A DNA stretch of 64,000 nucleotides from positions 74,414,912 through 74,478,911 of the forward strand of contig OZ018329.1 in NCBI GenBank assembly GCA_963969495.1, read 5' to 3'. The stretch's first letter is position 1, and each line of letters opens with the position of its first letter. This document shows positions 10,944 to 21,124 of this stretch, in pieces. The notes under the pieces were generated by a model that was not told where the DNA came from, ran no database searches, and saw nothing but the letters and a program-made list of their open reading frames with translations. This DNA comes from Ceratothoa steindachneri (lineage: Eukaryota; Arthropoda; Malacostraca; Isopoda; Cymothoidae). A program made the translations under genes and the position numbers.

Positions 10944-11012
10944 TTGCAAACAAGGTCTGCTGAGCAAAAAGTCGCGTGCCCTCACTTATTCTGATTTATG
11001 TCCTTACGACCT
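10944..11012 (+). repeat. Repeat family B, left part of the split target
   Basis: Matches 35490-35550 base by base with few differences (AAACAAGG, CTTATTCTGATTTATG, CCTTAC). It is cut at 11012 by the LINE insertion and resumes at 12359. Confidence 0.8.
10998..11012 (+). repeat. Target-site duplication, left copy
   Basis: ATGTCCTTACGACCT, identical to 12344-12358. The two copies flank the LINE fragment. Confidence 0.85.
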
Positions 11013-12102
11013 CGATGGTGCCTATGCCACCGAGAGACGCCAGTCATACCCTAAGCCCTTTGGGTTTAGGGCCAGGAAACTCCTTCGAGAGCTAGATATA
11101 GCTCTCGGGCCGGTGGCGCCCCTGGTTCTGCCCAGGACGCCACCCTGGAGGGTACCACATTTGGCTATTTGTCGCCACGCCTCTGCTCCCAAAGCTTGTA
11201 CTGCGCCGGGAGTATTGCGTTCGACCTTTTTGGAGCACACATCGTGTCACGCTGGTACCGTGCCAGTGTATACGGATGGCTCCAAGTCCCAAGAGGGGGT
11301 CGGCTTCCACGCCGTATCCCCTCTGTTTGAAGTCAGCGGGGCTCTACCAGGCGCTGCGTCTGTCTTCACGGCCGAGCTGGTGGCAATACACCACTCGGTA
11401 CGGGAGATTACGCGACGTGCCCGGTTCGGAGACCGGATTGTGATTTATAGCGACTCACAAAGCGCCCTGAGTGCTCTCGGGGCATTGGAATCTCCGCATC
11501 CCCTGGTTCGCGAAATCCGTGACGCCACGGTTTTGGCGAGCCAGGCAGATGTCGAGATTATCTTCTGCTGGGTTCCTGGACATGTAGGAATTGCGGGGAA
11601 TGAGCGCGCCGATGAGGGCGCCAAAGAGTCCGCGAGGACTCTGCGACCGGACCAGCGTTTCGCTCTTCCTCACACTGACTACATGGCAGGAATACGGGCA
11701 GCTCTTCGGACTGCTTGGCAAAGAAGATGGGAGACGGTCGAGGGGAACTTAAAGTTGCGTGCCATTGCGCCGCGACTGTTCCCATGGACCTATCCCCCAA
11801 TGCCGCGGCGGCTTCAGGTTGCTTTCTGTCGTCTTCGAATCGGACACACTCGTGTGACGCATCGTTACTTGGTGGAGCGCTCGCATGTGCCCTATTGCAA
11901 CGACTGCGTCGTCCCCCAGACTGTTCGGCATATTCTTGTCGAATGTCCCAGTCTGGGTGATCTTCGCGCACGATACCTGTCTCGGTACCGGGATGGGCGG
12001 GGTCGCTACCGCCTGTCCCTTGTACTCGGGACGAGTGCGTGCACCATGACTGGTGGACTTATTGACTTTTGGGGGGAGGCCGGCCTTCTCCCCTTTATTT
12101 AA
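11013..12102 (+). CDS. LINE ORF2 C-terminus with RNase H domain (truncated)
   Basis: About 362 codons open to TAA with no internal stop. RNase H residues are all visible: VYTDGSKS (Asp), FTAELVAIHHSV (Glu), IYSDSQSALSAL (Asp) and GIAGNERADEGAK (Asp). Next come FCRLRIGHTRVTHRYLVE and the cysteine-histidine motif CNDC...HILVECPSL, the usual end of I-superfamily LINE proteins. RT and endonuclease are missing because the copy is 5'-truncated; the frame runs upstream to 10936 only through target DNA and has no start of its own. It is a broken retroelement gene despite the clean frame. The clade within I/R1/LOA/Nimb is not settled. Confidence 0.88.
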
Positions 12103-12343
12103 GGTTCCTTTTTTTTGTTATTGTTTTGTTTTAGGTTGCACTCTCCTGCACCGGGGTGAGGGGGACCTCCCCCCGCTGCCGGAGATTGCTTCGATTGTTA
12201 AGTTTTTCCAATTTATATTGATTGTTAAGTTTTCATATTTTAACTTTAAAGTAGCCTAATTCTAGGCTGTCGTGTTTTTCGGCGACTTATGCCCAAGTGG
12301 GTAGTTGCCAGATGGGCTCTATAAAAATAAAAAAAAATAAAAA
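11013..12343 (+). mobile_element. 5'-truncated RNase H-bearing LINE (I/R1/LOA-like)
   Basis: A retroposed LINE 3' fragment: coding to 12102, then a 3' UTR ending in an A-rich tail (about 12321-12343), flanked by a perfect 15-bp target duplication. It is GC-rich compared with its surroundings, suggesting a younger insertion. A second decayed copy is at about 45160-45400. Confidence 0.88.
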
Positions 12344-12358
12344 ATGTCCTTACGACCT
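12344..12358 (+). repeat. Target-site duplication, right copy
   Basis: ATGTCCTTACGACCT directly after the A-rich tail; matches 10998-11012 exactly. Confidence 0.85.
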
Positions 12359-12870
12359 TCAAAACTTAAAAAAAAACCGGAGTAACCTTGGGAGGACCTT
12401 TACAATTCCATCATTCAAAAGAGAATGTAGACACCTTAAAGGTTTCAAATTTCGTTGAATCAGCCGAATAGTTATGATGTTATTGTCAAAAAAACCCCTA
12501 ATTCCTGGGCTAACCTTATAAGGACCTTATCAATTATAACATTCGGAAGAGAATGTAAAACAACATAATGGGTTCAAATTTTGTTAGAATCGGCCGAATA
12601 GTTATGATTTCATTTCCTCCCCAAAATAATTACCCAGCTAACCTCGGGAGGATACAATAGGCAAAGAGAATGTAAAACAACATAATTGTTTTGAACTTTG
12701 TTAGAATCGGCCAAATATTTAGGATGTTATTGCCAAAACGACATAATTCCCGGACTAAACTTGGGATGACTTTGGCAATTATAACATTTGAAAGAGAATG
12801 TTAAACAACATAAGAGTTTCATATTTAGTTAGAATCCGCCGAATAGTTACAATGTTATTACAAAAACAAA
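12359..12870 (+). repeat. Repeat family B, four tandem units of about 115-140 bp
   Basis: Units begin near 12359, 12500, 12628 and 12742. Shared words include GAGAATGTAAAACAACATAA, GTTAGAATCGGCCGAATAG and ATGTTATTG. The units differ by 15-25% by eye. A single unit with the same left flank is at 35490-35700. Confidence 0.85.
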
Positions 12871-13333
12871 ACAAAAAAACAAAACGGGGACCGACTGACC
12901 GTCATATTGAGATGCAGAGTCGCTCGCGACCTGACTCTCACGCGACTAAAAGTCCCACAGGAAAGATGAAATGCGGAATCCAAGTAATTTTAAACTTGAC
13001 TCAATTCATTCTCAGAGAATACATAAAGAATTATTTGTCAAAGATCGCGTATAAAGAAGAAAAATAAGCGACGTTCCCGAACGACTACGTACAACGGAGA
13101 GTACAAAAGAGTGGGGGGAAAAATAGAATTAAATAATTATCAGAGAAGAGGGATCAAAAGAAGATACAAGAAAGGTAAATACATATAGATAAAAGCTCTA
13201 CCAAAATACTAAAGTGTGAGAGAGTGTGCGTGAAATGTAGAAATTTAAGTCACATAACTATTAATACATACGCAAATATAAATACATTATTCAATAAACA
13301 AATGAAATATAACAAGGTAAGCAAATCAAAGGG
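12871..13333. other. Unassigned DNA
   Basis: No domain is recognisable in either strand. An A-rich stretch at 12857-12882 follows the last family B unit. Confidence 0.4.
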
Positions 13334-13735
13334 CTAAGAATTAACGTGGAGAATTGCGTTTAAAATAAGCTTTTGAATGACAAGATCAAGTTTATAGCGA
13401 CCAGGGGATAAATTAAAGCTAAAAGAGGAGTTAATGAAGGAACATTCAACAATACTTCTTTTAATAGTCTTCTGAGTGGTAAAGAAACAGCATAATTCTA
13501 ATTAATAGGGTGACTATGTTCAGATAAATAAACAAAGAAAGCACCTCTTCTAATATTATATTTGTGTTGGGACAAACGAACATTTAATGATTTTCAAGTT
13601 TGCTCAAAGTAAGGCTTAGGTCAAACTTCACAGTCGACAGAATACATTCCGACTATATTCTTGGTATTATTGTGAACTAACATTTTGAAATGTTTAAATA
13701 TTTCAGTCGTGTTTAAGTCTGAGTTTACTATGTTA
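13334..13735 (-). pseudogene. Penelope-like GIY-YIG endonuclease fragment
   Basis: Minus strand. NNTKNIVGMYSVDCE is followed by SLNVRLSQHKYNIRRG and LSEHSHPIN, then, after a frameshift, FTTQKTIKRSIVECSFINSS and NLSPGRYKLD, ending at a TAG (13334-13336). This is the GIY-YIG and C-terminal region of a Penelope-like protein. Stops occur within it (TGA twice, TAG once) and there is at least one frameshift. The RT part is absent: sequence beyond 13735 belongs to a hAT end. It is a different subfamily from the element at 8568-10865, whose C-terminus is unlike it. Confidence 0.8.
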
Positions 13736-13738
13736 TGC

Positions 13739-14260
13739 CAGTGGTTTTCAACATTTTATGATAGTAGCCCCTTAATTGCTATCTAGAAGGAGCCGTAGCG
13801 CTCGAATATAAAATAATTTACGTACAATTACTTAAGTGGAAAGCACTTCAAAATTAACCACGATTGACATTTAACCTTCAATTAATCGAAATAAGACAAA
13901 AAATTTGAAAATATATAATTCTTACCTTTAAAAGGTTAATAGGAAATTGGAGCTTGATGAGTATCACATAATTCTTTAATATTGGAACATATATTTGACA
14001 AGACAACTCTCATTTAATGTCTGCAATCTCTCCTCTTCGTTTTTTTTATGTTGCACAATGGTGAGAAGGCTGCTTCGCATAAATAGGTAGTTGAAAATAG
14101 CAACAAATGTCTAAGAGCTTTTTTGGCTACATTACGCAAAATTAATTCAAGGCTATTCCAGAAACAAACGAGCTCCATTTCAGAATGCTTTAAATTTAGG
14201 CAAAATTTATTTCTCAATTCAAGAAGCTCCTCTACTTCGTTTTGAGATAACTTGCATTTT
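13739..14260 (-). pseudogene. hAT transposase C-terminus, ZBED5-like
   Basis: Minus-strand coding 13936-14260: LSQNEVEELLELRNKFCLNL, then KKALRHLLLFSTTYLCEAAF (the hAT dimerisation signature), an in-frame TAA near 14014, then MRVVLSNICSNIKELCDTHQ and a final TAA at 13936. CAGTGGTTTTCAACA at 13739-13753 is a hAT-type terminal inverted repeat in the right place for the element's 3' end. The rest of the transposase is missing; at about 14256 the sequence changes to another hAT in the opposite direction. Confidence 0.82.
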
Positions 14261-14453
14261 AATTGTGACTACTGACAATTTGCAACTTTTGTTTGATGCC
14301 CTTCTCGCGATAAAGCCAACGAACGTTGAAGCTGAAAGATCGTTTTCAGCAGCAGGTTATTTTTTGTTCAAAGTACGTGCAAGAATTGGCAAGAATACAT
14401 AAAATGCCCTTTGCTTTTTGCACTGTTACTTTAAAAAAGAGAATATGTCTTAG
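14256..14453 (+). pseudogene. hAT transposase dimerisation-domain fragment, second family
   Basis: Plus strand: LLFDALLAIKPTNVEAERSF followed by SAAGYFLFKVRARIG, a TAA at 14400-14402, then ALCFLHCYF and TAG at 14451. The EAERSFSAAG signature is the Ac/hAT dimerisation domain, distinct from the YLCEAAF type next door. Only the last ~65 codons are present. Confidence 0.75.
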
Positions 14454-14795
14454 AAATTATACGTACATTTTTTTCTTACGATAAATCTTTAGTAGGTTTT
14501 TCAGTAAAAAAATAAATAAATAAATAAAAAAGGTTATGTTTTGTTATTGTATGGATTAACCTTTACTTGTAGTTATGTTACTCTAGAAAATATGTGTTAT
14601 ACAGTTTTATTTTTTCATTAACTCCTAATTGATTGTTTTAACTTTTCGGTCAAAACCGGTTAAGAAAATTCGGGTTACTTAGAAAACCTAATTGTGATCT
14701 AATGAATGGATTTCTAATCTAGTCATATTTTGTGAAGGTAATCCTCAATTTGCTTACATTTTAGTAAACTTGTAATAATTTAAATATTAGAATAA
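14454..14795. other. AT-rich DNA without recognisable feature
   Basis: May be the 3' UTR of the preceding hAT fragment. No coding or clear repeat is seen apart from a short (TAAA)n at about 14510. Confidence 0.4.
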
Positions 14796-15255
14796 CCAGA
14801 CAATGGCTTCGCCACTCCCCTCTACGGTGGGAGTTTGCGCTTCGCTACTAAGATTAAAATTTAAAATCGATAAAACGCAGCCATAGTGGAATTTTTCTAA
14901 ATTTTCTGAACTTCGCCAATTATAATAATTTTAAAAAGGAACTCTAAACTAATTTTCGCCCCTTTCAAAATATCACGTTGCTAAAATATAGACTTATAGA
15001 AGAAGAAGATATATAAAAATATTTTTGTTGAACTTCAGCATTTGTAATTCTTTGGATTTTAAAAAATTCACAAAATTTCGATACTTATATTTACTCCTGA
15101 ACTTCACCATTTTGTTTTTTGATATTATAAAAGAATTATTAGAAATAACTTTGATAAAAAAACATAAGTCATAACCAAACTAAGATGAAATTATTATTCA
15201 AATACTCAAAAAAATCCTCTTCTTAAATTATAGAGTAGTGATTATGATGATGATA
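14796..15255 (+). repeat. Dispersed repeat family A, long copy
   Basis: About 460 bp matching the reversed copy at 53745-54157 from end to end: CAATGGCTTCGCCACTC at the start, GCTTCGCTACTAAGATTAA, GAACTTCACCATTTTG, ATTAGAAATAACTTTGATAA and a GATGATG end. No coding. A non-autonomous transposon is likely. Confidence 0.8.
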
Positions 15256-15361
15256 ATTATTCCTATCACGGAAATTTTAAAAACGAATGGAAAAATAAAA
15301 ATATATATTAGTCTCATAATATATGGCCATGAACATACTATTTAATAAACCCTGGTTTATA

Positions 15362-15512
15362 ACTGGTCAGGTACTTTATCTCTAATAGATTCTGAGAGTT
15401 TACCAACGAATGATGTCAAACTAAGAAGTCTATAGTTTGCTAAGTCTGCTTTGCTTCTTCTGTTGAAAGTTTTCGTAACATTTGCAGGTTTAAAATCATC
15501 TGGAACGACAAT
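15362..15512 (-). pseudogene. CR1-like reverse transcriptase scrap
   Basis: Minus strand reads VVPDDFKPANVTKTF, then ANYRLLSLTSFVGKLSES and a TAG. This is the RT segment just before motif A, equivalent to the NFRPISLTSVVGKLLES region of the CR1 at 3.98-8.4 kb. Only about 50 codons are recognisable. Confidence 0.65.
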
Positions 15513-15844
15513 TTGATTTGGGATGTAGTTTCAATTCCTTTCAGTGTCGAGGATGAACGTTTGCGCTATTTTTAAAATTTAAAGAAAATTATATTAATTC
15601 TGACAATACTATGACGTCATTAATCCAGGAGTGTGCTAGCTTGTAATCTTCGCGAGCCAGAAAGTTCGACTGGCCACTGTGACTCCATAATAATATTCTG
15701 CTTCGCTTGGACTTGGTTCAGCAAATTTATAACGACAAGAAATTTCTATCCTTTAAAATAATCATTTTTTGCTGCTACTTTACTTTTCATTTTCACTAGT
15801 CAGGTTCAATCGGTCCATTACATTTATTTTCCCGGTTAAGGCTC

Positions 15845-15864
15845 GGTTAGGTTAGGTTAGGTTA
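15845..15864 (+). repeat. (GGTTA)4, arthropod-telomere-like tract
   Basis: Four perfect GGTTA units, i.e. TTAGG repeats, followed by TATAACC, which forms a small hairpin with the last unit. TTAGG is the usual arthropod telomere repeat, but short internal tracts are common. Confidence 0.8.
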
Positions 15865-15974
15865 TATAACCAAAAAAGTACCAAAATCGGGAGTTTTGTC
15901 TTTATAAGAAAAACGCGTGTTTAAGCTATTCGTTCGCACTCGTGGATCACATGGCTGTCTCACAGGCAGCCAAC

Positions 15975-15990
15975 CTGGTGACGTCACCAG
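15975..15990. promoter_or_regulatory. 16-bp palindrome containing a full CRE
   Basis: CTGGTGACGTCACCAG is a perfect palindrome centred on TGACGTCA, the CREB/ATF consensus. Another TGACGTCA lies at 15612-15619. Binding is not shown. Confidence 0.35.
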
Positions 15991-16069
15991 CCATTTTTTG
16001 GTTTGTGTCCCCTAAACAAAAAAGCGCCAATAATGCGCATCATTTGATCATATGTACATCGCGACGGCA

Positions 16070-16101
16070 TATTTAAGAGTTTATTCCCTAACTAGTCAGC
16101 C
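16070..16101 (+). promoter_or_regulatory. Possible core promoter (TATA-like and initiator)
   Basis: TATTTAAG at 16070-16077 and TCAGCC at 16096-16101, about 28 bp apart, match the spacing of a TATA box and an arthropod initiator. The initiator is a partial match. Weak evidence alone; noted because of the CRE palindrome upstream and the short reading frame downstream. Confidence 0.2.
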
Positions 16102-16115
16102 TGTATTAATTTAGA

Positions 16116-16277
16116 ATGATACTAATAATATTGGTAATAATAACCGAAGACAAAGCAGAAGAGGAGGAAGAAGAGGAAGAAGAAAAGGAAGATAGAACCA
16201 AAAAAGAGACGGGATTTCCTGTCTTGGCGGAAACGATGGAAGGACGACAAAATTTTGCCTTTAGTCTGAATGTTTGA
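16116..16277 (+). CDS. Small acidic reading frame, function unknown
   Basis: 53 codons from ATG 16116 (A at -3) to TGA 16275. It starts with a short hydrophobic stretch (MILIILVII), then a run of glutamates with lysines, then an uncharged tail. The glutamate run comes from a GAA/GAG-rich tract, so the frame may be chance. No relative is recognised and no splice signals are evident. It is listed because promoter-like motifs lie 15-140 bp upstream. Confidence 0.15.
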   Translation: MILIILVIITEDKAEEEEEEEEEKEDRTKKETGFPVLAETMEGRQNFAFSLNV

Positions 16278-18111
16278 TTGATGCAAAGATGAGTCTCTCT
16301 CAATTGATCCAAGCAAGTGGAAACAGAGACTAGTTTCCGGGGGAGATTCGAGACACAAATGAACAAAGCGGGAGATAAGCGTCCAACGAAGATCATAGGA
16401 CATTATTTGGTTTCGACGTTTCTTTGTTCGTCTTTATTTATGGTGAAGGAGACAGATTTCCAACAGAATTGGGCGAGATATTTCAGCTTATTCTTTATTC
16501 CTTTTTTGTCTGATTCCGTTTCATTGTTGCGTTGAAGTTCGTACTTCTGGGTCCTTGAGCATCTTTTGCGCCCCATTCAATGGAAGTTTTAAAATGAGGC
16601 CTTAAATCAAGGATTTCTCTTTCTCGTCCCAATTCTTGCCATTCTTTATTCTCCCGGCGCCTTTTGTTTCGGCGTGGGTCTTTTACCTCCAAACTCACTT
16701 CCCCTTTGGACCTTGTCTTTATTTCAATATTCAATTCCTAAGATCACCCTATTTTCCTCCACAAGCAAAACAAACACGACTTTTTTTTAGTTAAAGTCCC
16801 CTTCTTCCAACGTCATTCCATGACCTTGGTGAAGATGGAATAAATTAAAATAAAAATTAATTAATTGTATTTCTGTTTCAACAGAATCCAGTGTAAAATT
16901 AATTATTTATTTTAAAAATAGTGCACTTTTTCTTTAAATGCACGACTGTATTCATGTATAGGGAATTAGTGTGATTATTATACAATACACACGACTACAG
17001 AAACGTATGCACACATTGAAGCAACCACGCAGATAAATTAGCAGGTATTAAATGGAAAAATTTTGTTTTTAGATTATTGCAAACCATATAAGACGATGGC
17101 TTCGAATTTCTTAATTTCAAAATAAATGATTACTTTGTAAACCGAAGATTGAAAATTACACTTCTCTGAGTGTCTACAATACCTGTCAATTCTTTTATAT
17201 TAATTAATTGAATACTATGACAATAAACAGGAAAACCTCGAATTGGAGTCTAGAGTTGGACTTATACCATTGGGATATCCCTTATGAGGAAGAGGGTGTA
17301 GAAAGAGTTTGTACTAACATTTATCAAGGTAGAAATTCAAGGACCTCGTTGGTTTCTTTTGTGAAATCATTGGAACTGATTTCACAAAAAGAAATTTGTC
17401 GAGTGTTCCTTAATTGGCATTTTACCTAATATAAATATTTCCCCTGGCTTATTTAAACTCGACCGTGTTTTAAAAAAAACTTGTACTAAATAAAATAACT
17501 TCATAATGCAGCCTGTTGTCAATCTTTATTAGTGTAATATCATTCGCATTGTCTCCCACACCATGTGTCTTTGCTGTGCCTGTGGATTAACTCAGCCCTA
17601 AATGTTTTCGCTCTAATGATAATCCTTTAAAATGTTTTTTTTTCTCCAACCATATTCCATTCATATACATGGCGTTGTTATGTGTATATCGTTTTAGGGA
17701 TGCACATGTGAGTTATTAGTTGCCTATTGTTCTTTTTCCTGGTATTTTTTTGTCTTGTTTTTGGTGTTTTTCTATTGGTCTGTACTATATGATGGCGTTC
17801 CCTACGTATCTTTGTACCCTATATAAGGTTGTCTTTTCTATTTTCATGCTATACCTTGAAAATGAACTTGCAAATATAGTTCGAAAGTGCTTGGATTCAT
17901 CTTTTCATTTTCCTCTGGGTTAATTTTCATATTATTGCTTTCCTCATGTGCCACTTTGTGAGTTTTTTCATTATATATATATTGTTCGGGTTCAATATAA
18001 ACGAATTTTAATGTCTCTTGATATTATGTTTTAGGAACATGTTGATGTATCCGTGTACAATCACGACGTTGAATAGTTTTCAGATTAAAGTTTTAGTTGA
18101 GAAAATCCTCA

Positions 18112-18115
<4 letters not shown>
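16278..18115. other. Unassigned AT-rich DNA
   Basis: No domain is seen in either strand. A near-perfect hairpin sits at 17353-17394 (arms TTTCTTTTGTGAAATCA and its complement with a one-base bulge, loop about 7 nt). Confidence 0.4.

Positions 18116-18197
<82 letters not shown>
18116..18197. repeat. (TA)n microsatellite
   Basis: A TA run with one break near 18186. A mariner-like element begins directly at its right edge. Confidence 0.97.
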
Positions 18198-19470
18198 GGT
18201 GTTCCAATAATTTGGACCGATTTTAAATGTGAGTTAAGTTTAAGTGTCTAAAGATTTTTTTCTTTTTCTTTCAGATTTAACAACTTCAGTCTTTGGCAAT
18301 TCCAACCATGGAAAGATTAACAATCGAACAACGTGTTAAAGTTATCGAAGCCTATTACGAAAATGGACGCTCAAACAGAAACGTATTTCGGGCACTTCGC
18401 GATTTTTTTGGTCAACATAATCGACCAACCGCGAGTGCATTGGAAAAATTGTTCTTAAATTCAAACAAACGGGGGCGGTGGCAGATATGAAAACGCCATT
18501 GCGTGCTCGTTTACGCCGTTCAGCTGAAAACATTGCTGCAGTGCACGAGAATGTGGCCGAAAATCCAGGAATTGAACCTCTCCACAACAACGTTACATCG
18601 AATTTTGACAAAGGATTTGTCTCTACACGCTTACAAAATTCAATTGACACAAGAACTGAAGACTGCTGACCATTTGAAGCGTCGTACATTCGTCAATTGG
18701 GTGCACGAGCAAATAAAAGCCGATGATGATTTTTCGCAAAAATCATCTTTATTGATGGAGCCCATTTTCATCTTGGTGGATTCGTTAATAAGCAGAATGG
18801 TCGCATTTGGGCAGATGAAAATCCCAGGAAGATTGTTGAAAAGCCACTGCATCCACAAAAGGTCACTGTTTGGTGTGCATTTTTTGCTAGCGGAATCATT
18901 GGGCCGTATTTCTTCGAAAATAATCCTGGGAATTCGGTTACGGTGACAGGCGAGCGATACCGTGCCATGATAACCAACTTTTTATGGCCTGAATTGAATT
19001 TTATGGATGTCAAAGATTTGTAGGTTTCAACAGGACGGCGCCACATGCCACACAGCCAATGCAACAATGGCTTTATTGAATGAGAAGTTCCAAGGTCGCA
19101 TCATCTCTCGAAACAGCGAGGTCAATTGGCCACCACGATCGTGTGACTTGATGCCTTTAGATTTCTTCCTTTGGGGTCATCTCAAAAGTAAGGTCTATGC
19201 CAACAAGCCAACAACAATTCAACAGCTGAAGGATGAGATAATAAGGCATATTGGTTAGATCGAGGAGCAACTATGCAGAGACATCATAAAAAATTTTGAC
19301 CATCGAGTGGAGGTGTGCCGCCGAAGCCTTAGCGGACATTTAGGCGATATTATTTTTCACACATAATTGCCATGACTTAACTAACATGATCCAATAGTGA
19401 AATCAATAAATTTTCACTAATAACACTTTTATTTACTGCTAACTTCGATCCGTCTTAATGGAATACCCTT
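18198..19470 (+). mobile_element. Mariner/Tc1-superfamily element with TA flanks
   Basis: Left end GGTGTTCCAATAATTTGGAC; right end, reversed, AAAGGGTATTCCATTAAGACGGA. The ends align as imperfect inverted repeats of about 35 bp and both abut TA, the target of this superfamily. At about 1.27 kb it is full length. It sits in or at the edge of a (TA)n tract. Confidence 0.8.
18308..19366 (+). pseudogene. Mariner/IS630-superfamily transposase
   Basis: Start ATG 18308: MERLTIEQRVKVIEAYYENG (helix-turn-helix). Then RRSAENIAAVHENVAE, HAYKIQLTQELKTADHLKRR, IFIDGAHFHLGG (first Asp kept, neighbour changed), NKQNGRIW, KPLHPQKVTVWCAF, FQQDGATCHTANATMALL (second Asp), NWPPRSCDLMPLDFFLWG (third Asp, about 36 residues after the second) and SLSGHLGDIIFHT before TAA 19364-19366. 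At least four frameshifts (near 18478, 18600, 18745 and 19020) and a TAG near 19257 make it dead. The spacing argues against classical DD34D mariner. Confidence 0.88.
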
Positions 19471-19519
19471 TATATATATAAAGAAAGCTGACTTGACCTT
19501 AGATTGTGGCGTCTATATA

Positions 19520-19800
19520 GAGGGAGGTCCAAAAGTCTCGCCTCCCCTACCGAACAGTAATAAGAAGAGGAGTGGAACAATTTAATAATACCAAACACAT
19601 GTACAGGTTTTAGTGTAATGACTTTCATTGACCCTGTCACATATCGACAAGGTCCGTATGAACACCAAAATGCACACGATCATGTGCACATACACTCGCA
19701 ATCAGCTTCTCTTCCACACAGTAGGAGCTCGTGTCACCTATCGGAAATAGAAAATCAAAACTATATTTACAGGGGGTGACAAGACTTTAGAAACACCCTG
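19520..19800 (+). mobile_element. Tc1/mariner-type MITE, family C
   Basis: 281 bp with inverted ends (GAGGGAGGTCCAAAAGTCTC; reversed right end CAGGGTGTTTCTAAAGTCTT), flanked by TA on both sides and with no coding. A second, one-ended copy is at 41555-41790 on the other strand. Confidence 0.75.
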
Positions 19801-20821
19801 TAGATGTGAAACAGAATTAAAGGTTGGTTTCCTATGTTGTTGTTTTAGACTAGACAATCTGAGGCGGGGGGTAGAGTGGGGGTATAGGAGTCAGTCGGAT
19901 TGAGTTATGGGAGAGAGAGGTGAGGAAGAGGGAGGGAGAAGTGCAGTTCTCTCTTTCTCGCTGGTTACACGCATACACTCCATCTCTATCAATGGAGAAA
20001 GTTCATGCGCCCATCTCCCAAGCACCCTATGGTGTCAAAATGTGCTATGCCCGTTCTATACAGTCTCACTTCCCCTAACTTCATAATTCTAAGAACAATT
20101 CTTGCGGATTTGCTCTCGTTAGTTTTTGCTGTAATATTCAACCTCACTTCCATGGTGAAGTGTTGAGGAGTAATACCTATTTAATATTTAAAGATGGTAG
20201 AAGGGTGGGGGCTGAGAGAGAAACGCCAGATTCAGTCACGCGAGACATCATCTAATTTCATCTTTGAAGAAATTTTAATTTCATCCAAATGAAATTCAAA
20301 TATTTTAATTTTCAGGAGTTTAAATGACGTTTAAAATTCCAGTGTCACCCAAGATGTTGCACATAACCCCACTCTTTCTCTCAAGGAGGGGCAATTTGCT
20401 CCAGGATCCCCTCGAGTCTCCCTTCACGAATGCTGACGTCATTGTCGACCTCGAAAATCTCCATCGTGATGATCCTCACTGAGTGAAGCCATCACGTCCT
20501 CAAACTTTCCGAGGAGAACTCCATCTTCATCTGTTTTCTATACACATGTAACAAAAAATAAGGGACTCACACCCCTTTGGAGCTACACCCATTTTCTAAT
20601 CCATTAATACTACCCTCCCTTTGCCACACTCTTCCACTCGGAATACTTCCTTCCCCTTAGCCACCCACACCAGCCCATAAATCAGTCGGTTTTCGTCGGT
20701 TTTCAAAGATAAATTAGACGACTGCTCCACTCGGAGAGGCCCAAAGGAGAGCGGGAAGTGACGAGCCTCTGAATCGGTCTCGGATTTTTTGCTCTCGACG
20801 GTGACGTGGATCTTAGTAGAG
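19801..20821. other. Unassigned DNA
   Basis: Mixed composition; some GA-rich sequence at 19860-19940. No feature can be supported. Confidence 0.4.
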
Positions 20822-20961
20822 GAGTCCCTCCACATCACCTTTGCTTCCAACCAGGGGTGATTTTTGCCATCACTTCTACGCTGTTCTTCGTTAGAGTGTG
20901 GTGGGATCACTCTGCAATACTCGGAATTTATTTTAATACTGCACTCTCTGCTGTTAGTAAA
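20822..20961 (-). repeat. 140-bp direct repeat, copy 1
   Basis: Nearly identical (about 3-4 differences) to 21264-21403. Read on the minus strand both copies are open and encode the same peptide (CSIKINSEYCRVIPPHSNE, GKNHPWLEAKVMWRDS). The minus-strand frame continues to 20596. Confidence 0.8.
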
Positions 20962-21124
20962 GTTCAGAAAATTTAGAAAAATTCAACTATGGCTGCGACA
21001 TATAAATGGTTTATGGAAAGTGATTTAGAGACAAACGAAAGGATGGAGATGAATCTGCCGTGGTGTGAGCATCAAAAGGAACCCAAGATTAGGACATAGA
21101 GGTTTCAGAGAGGGTCAAGCAAGA

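Noticed and set aside
10936..11012. Upstream extension of the RNase H frame
   Set aside because: It is target DNA (family B) fused by chance; the target duplication places the LINE start at 11013.
11022..11971. Several minus-strand frames of 70-137 codons under the RNase H LINE
   Set aside because: They are shadows of the GC-rich plus-strand frame, which has clear RNase H motifs.
15845..15864. TTAGG-type tract as a telomere
   Set aside because: Only four units, internal, with ordinary sequence on both sides.
16122..16403. Minus-strand frames of 93-96 codons with serine/phenylalanine runs
   Set aside because: Caused by the GAA/GAG-rich tract; no domain.
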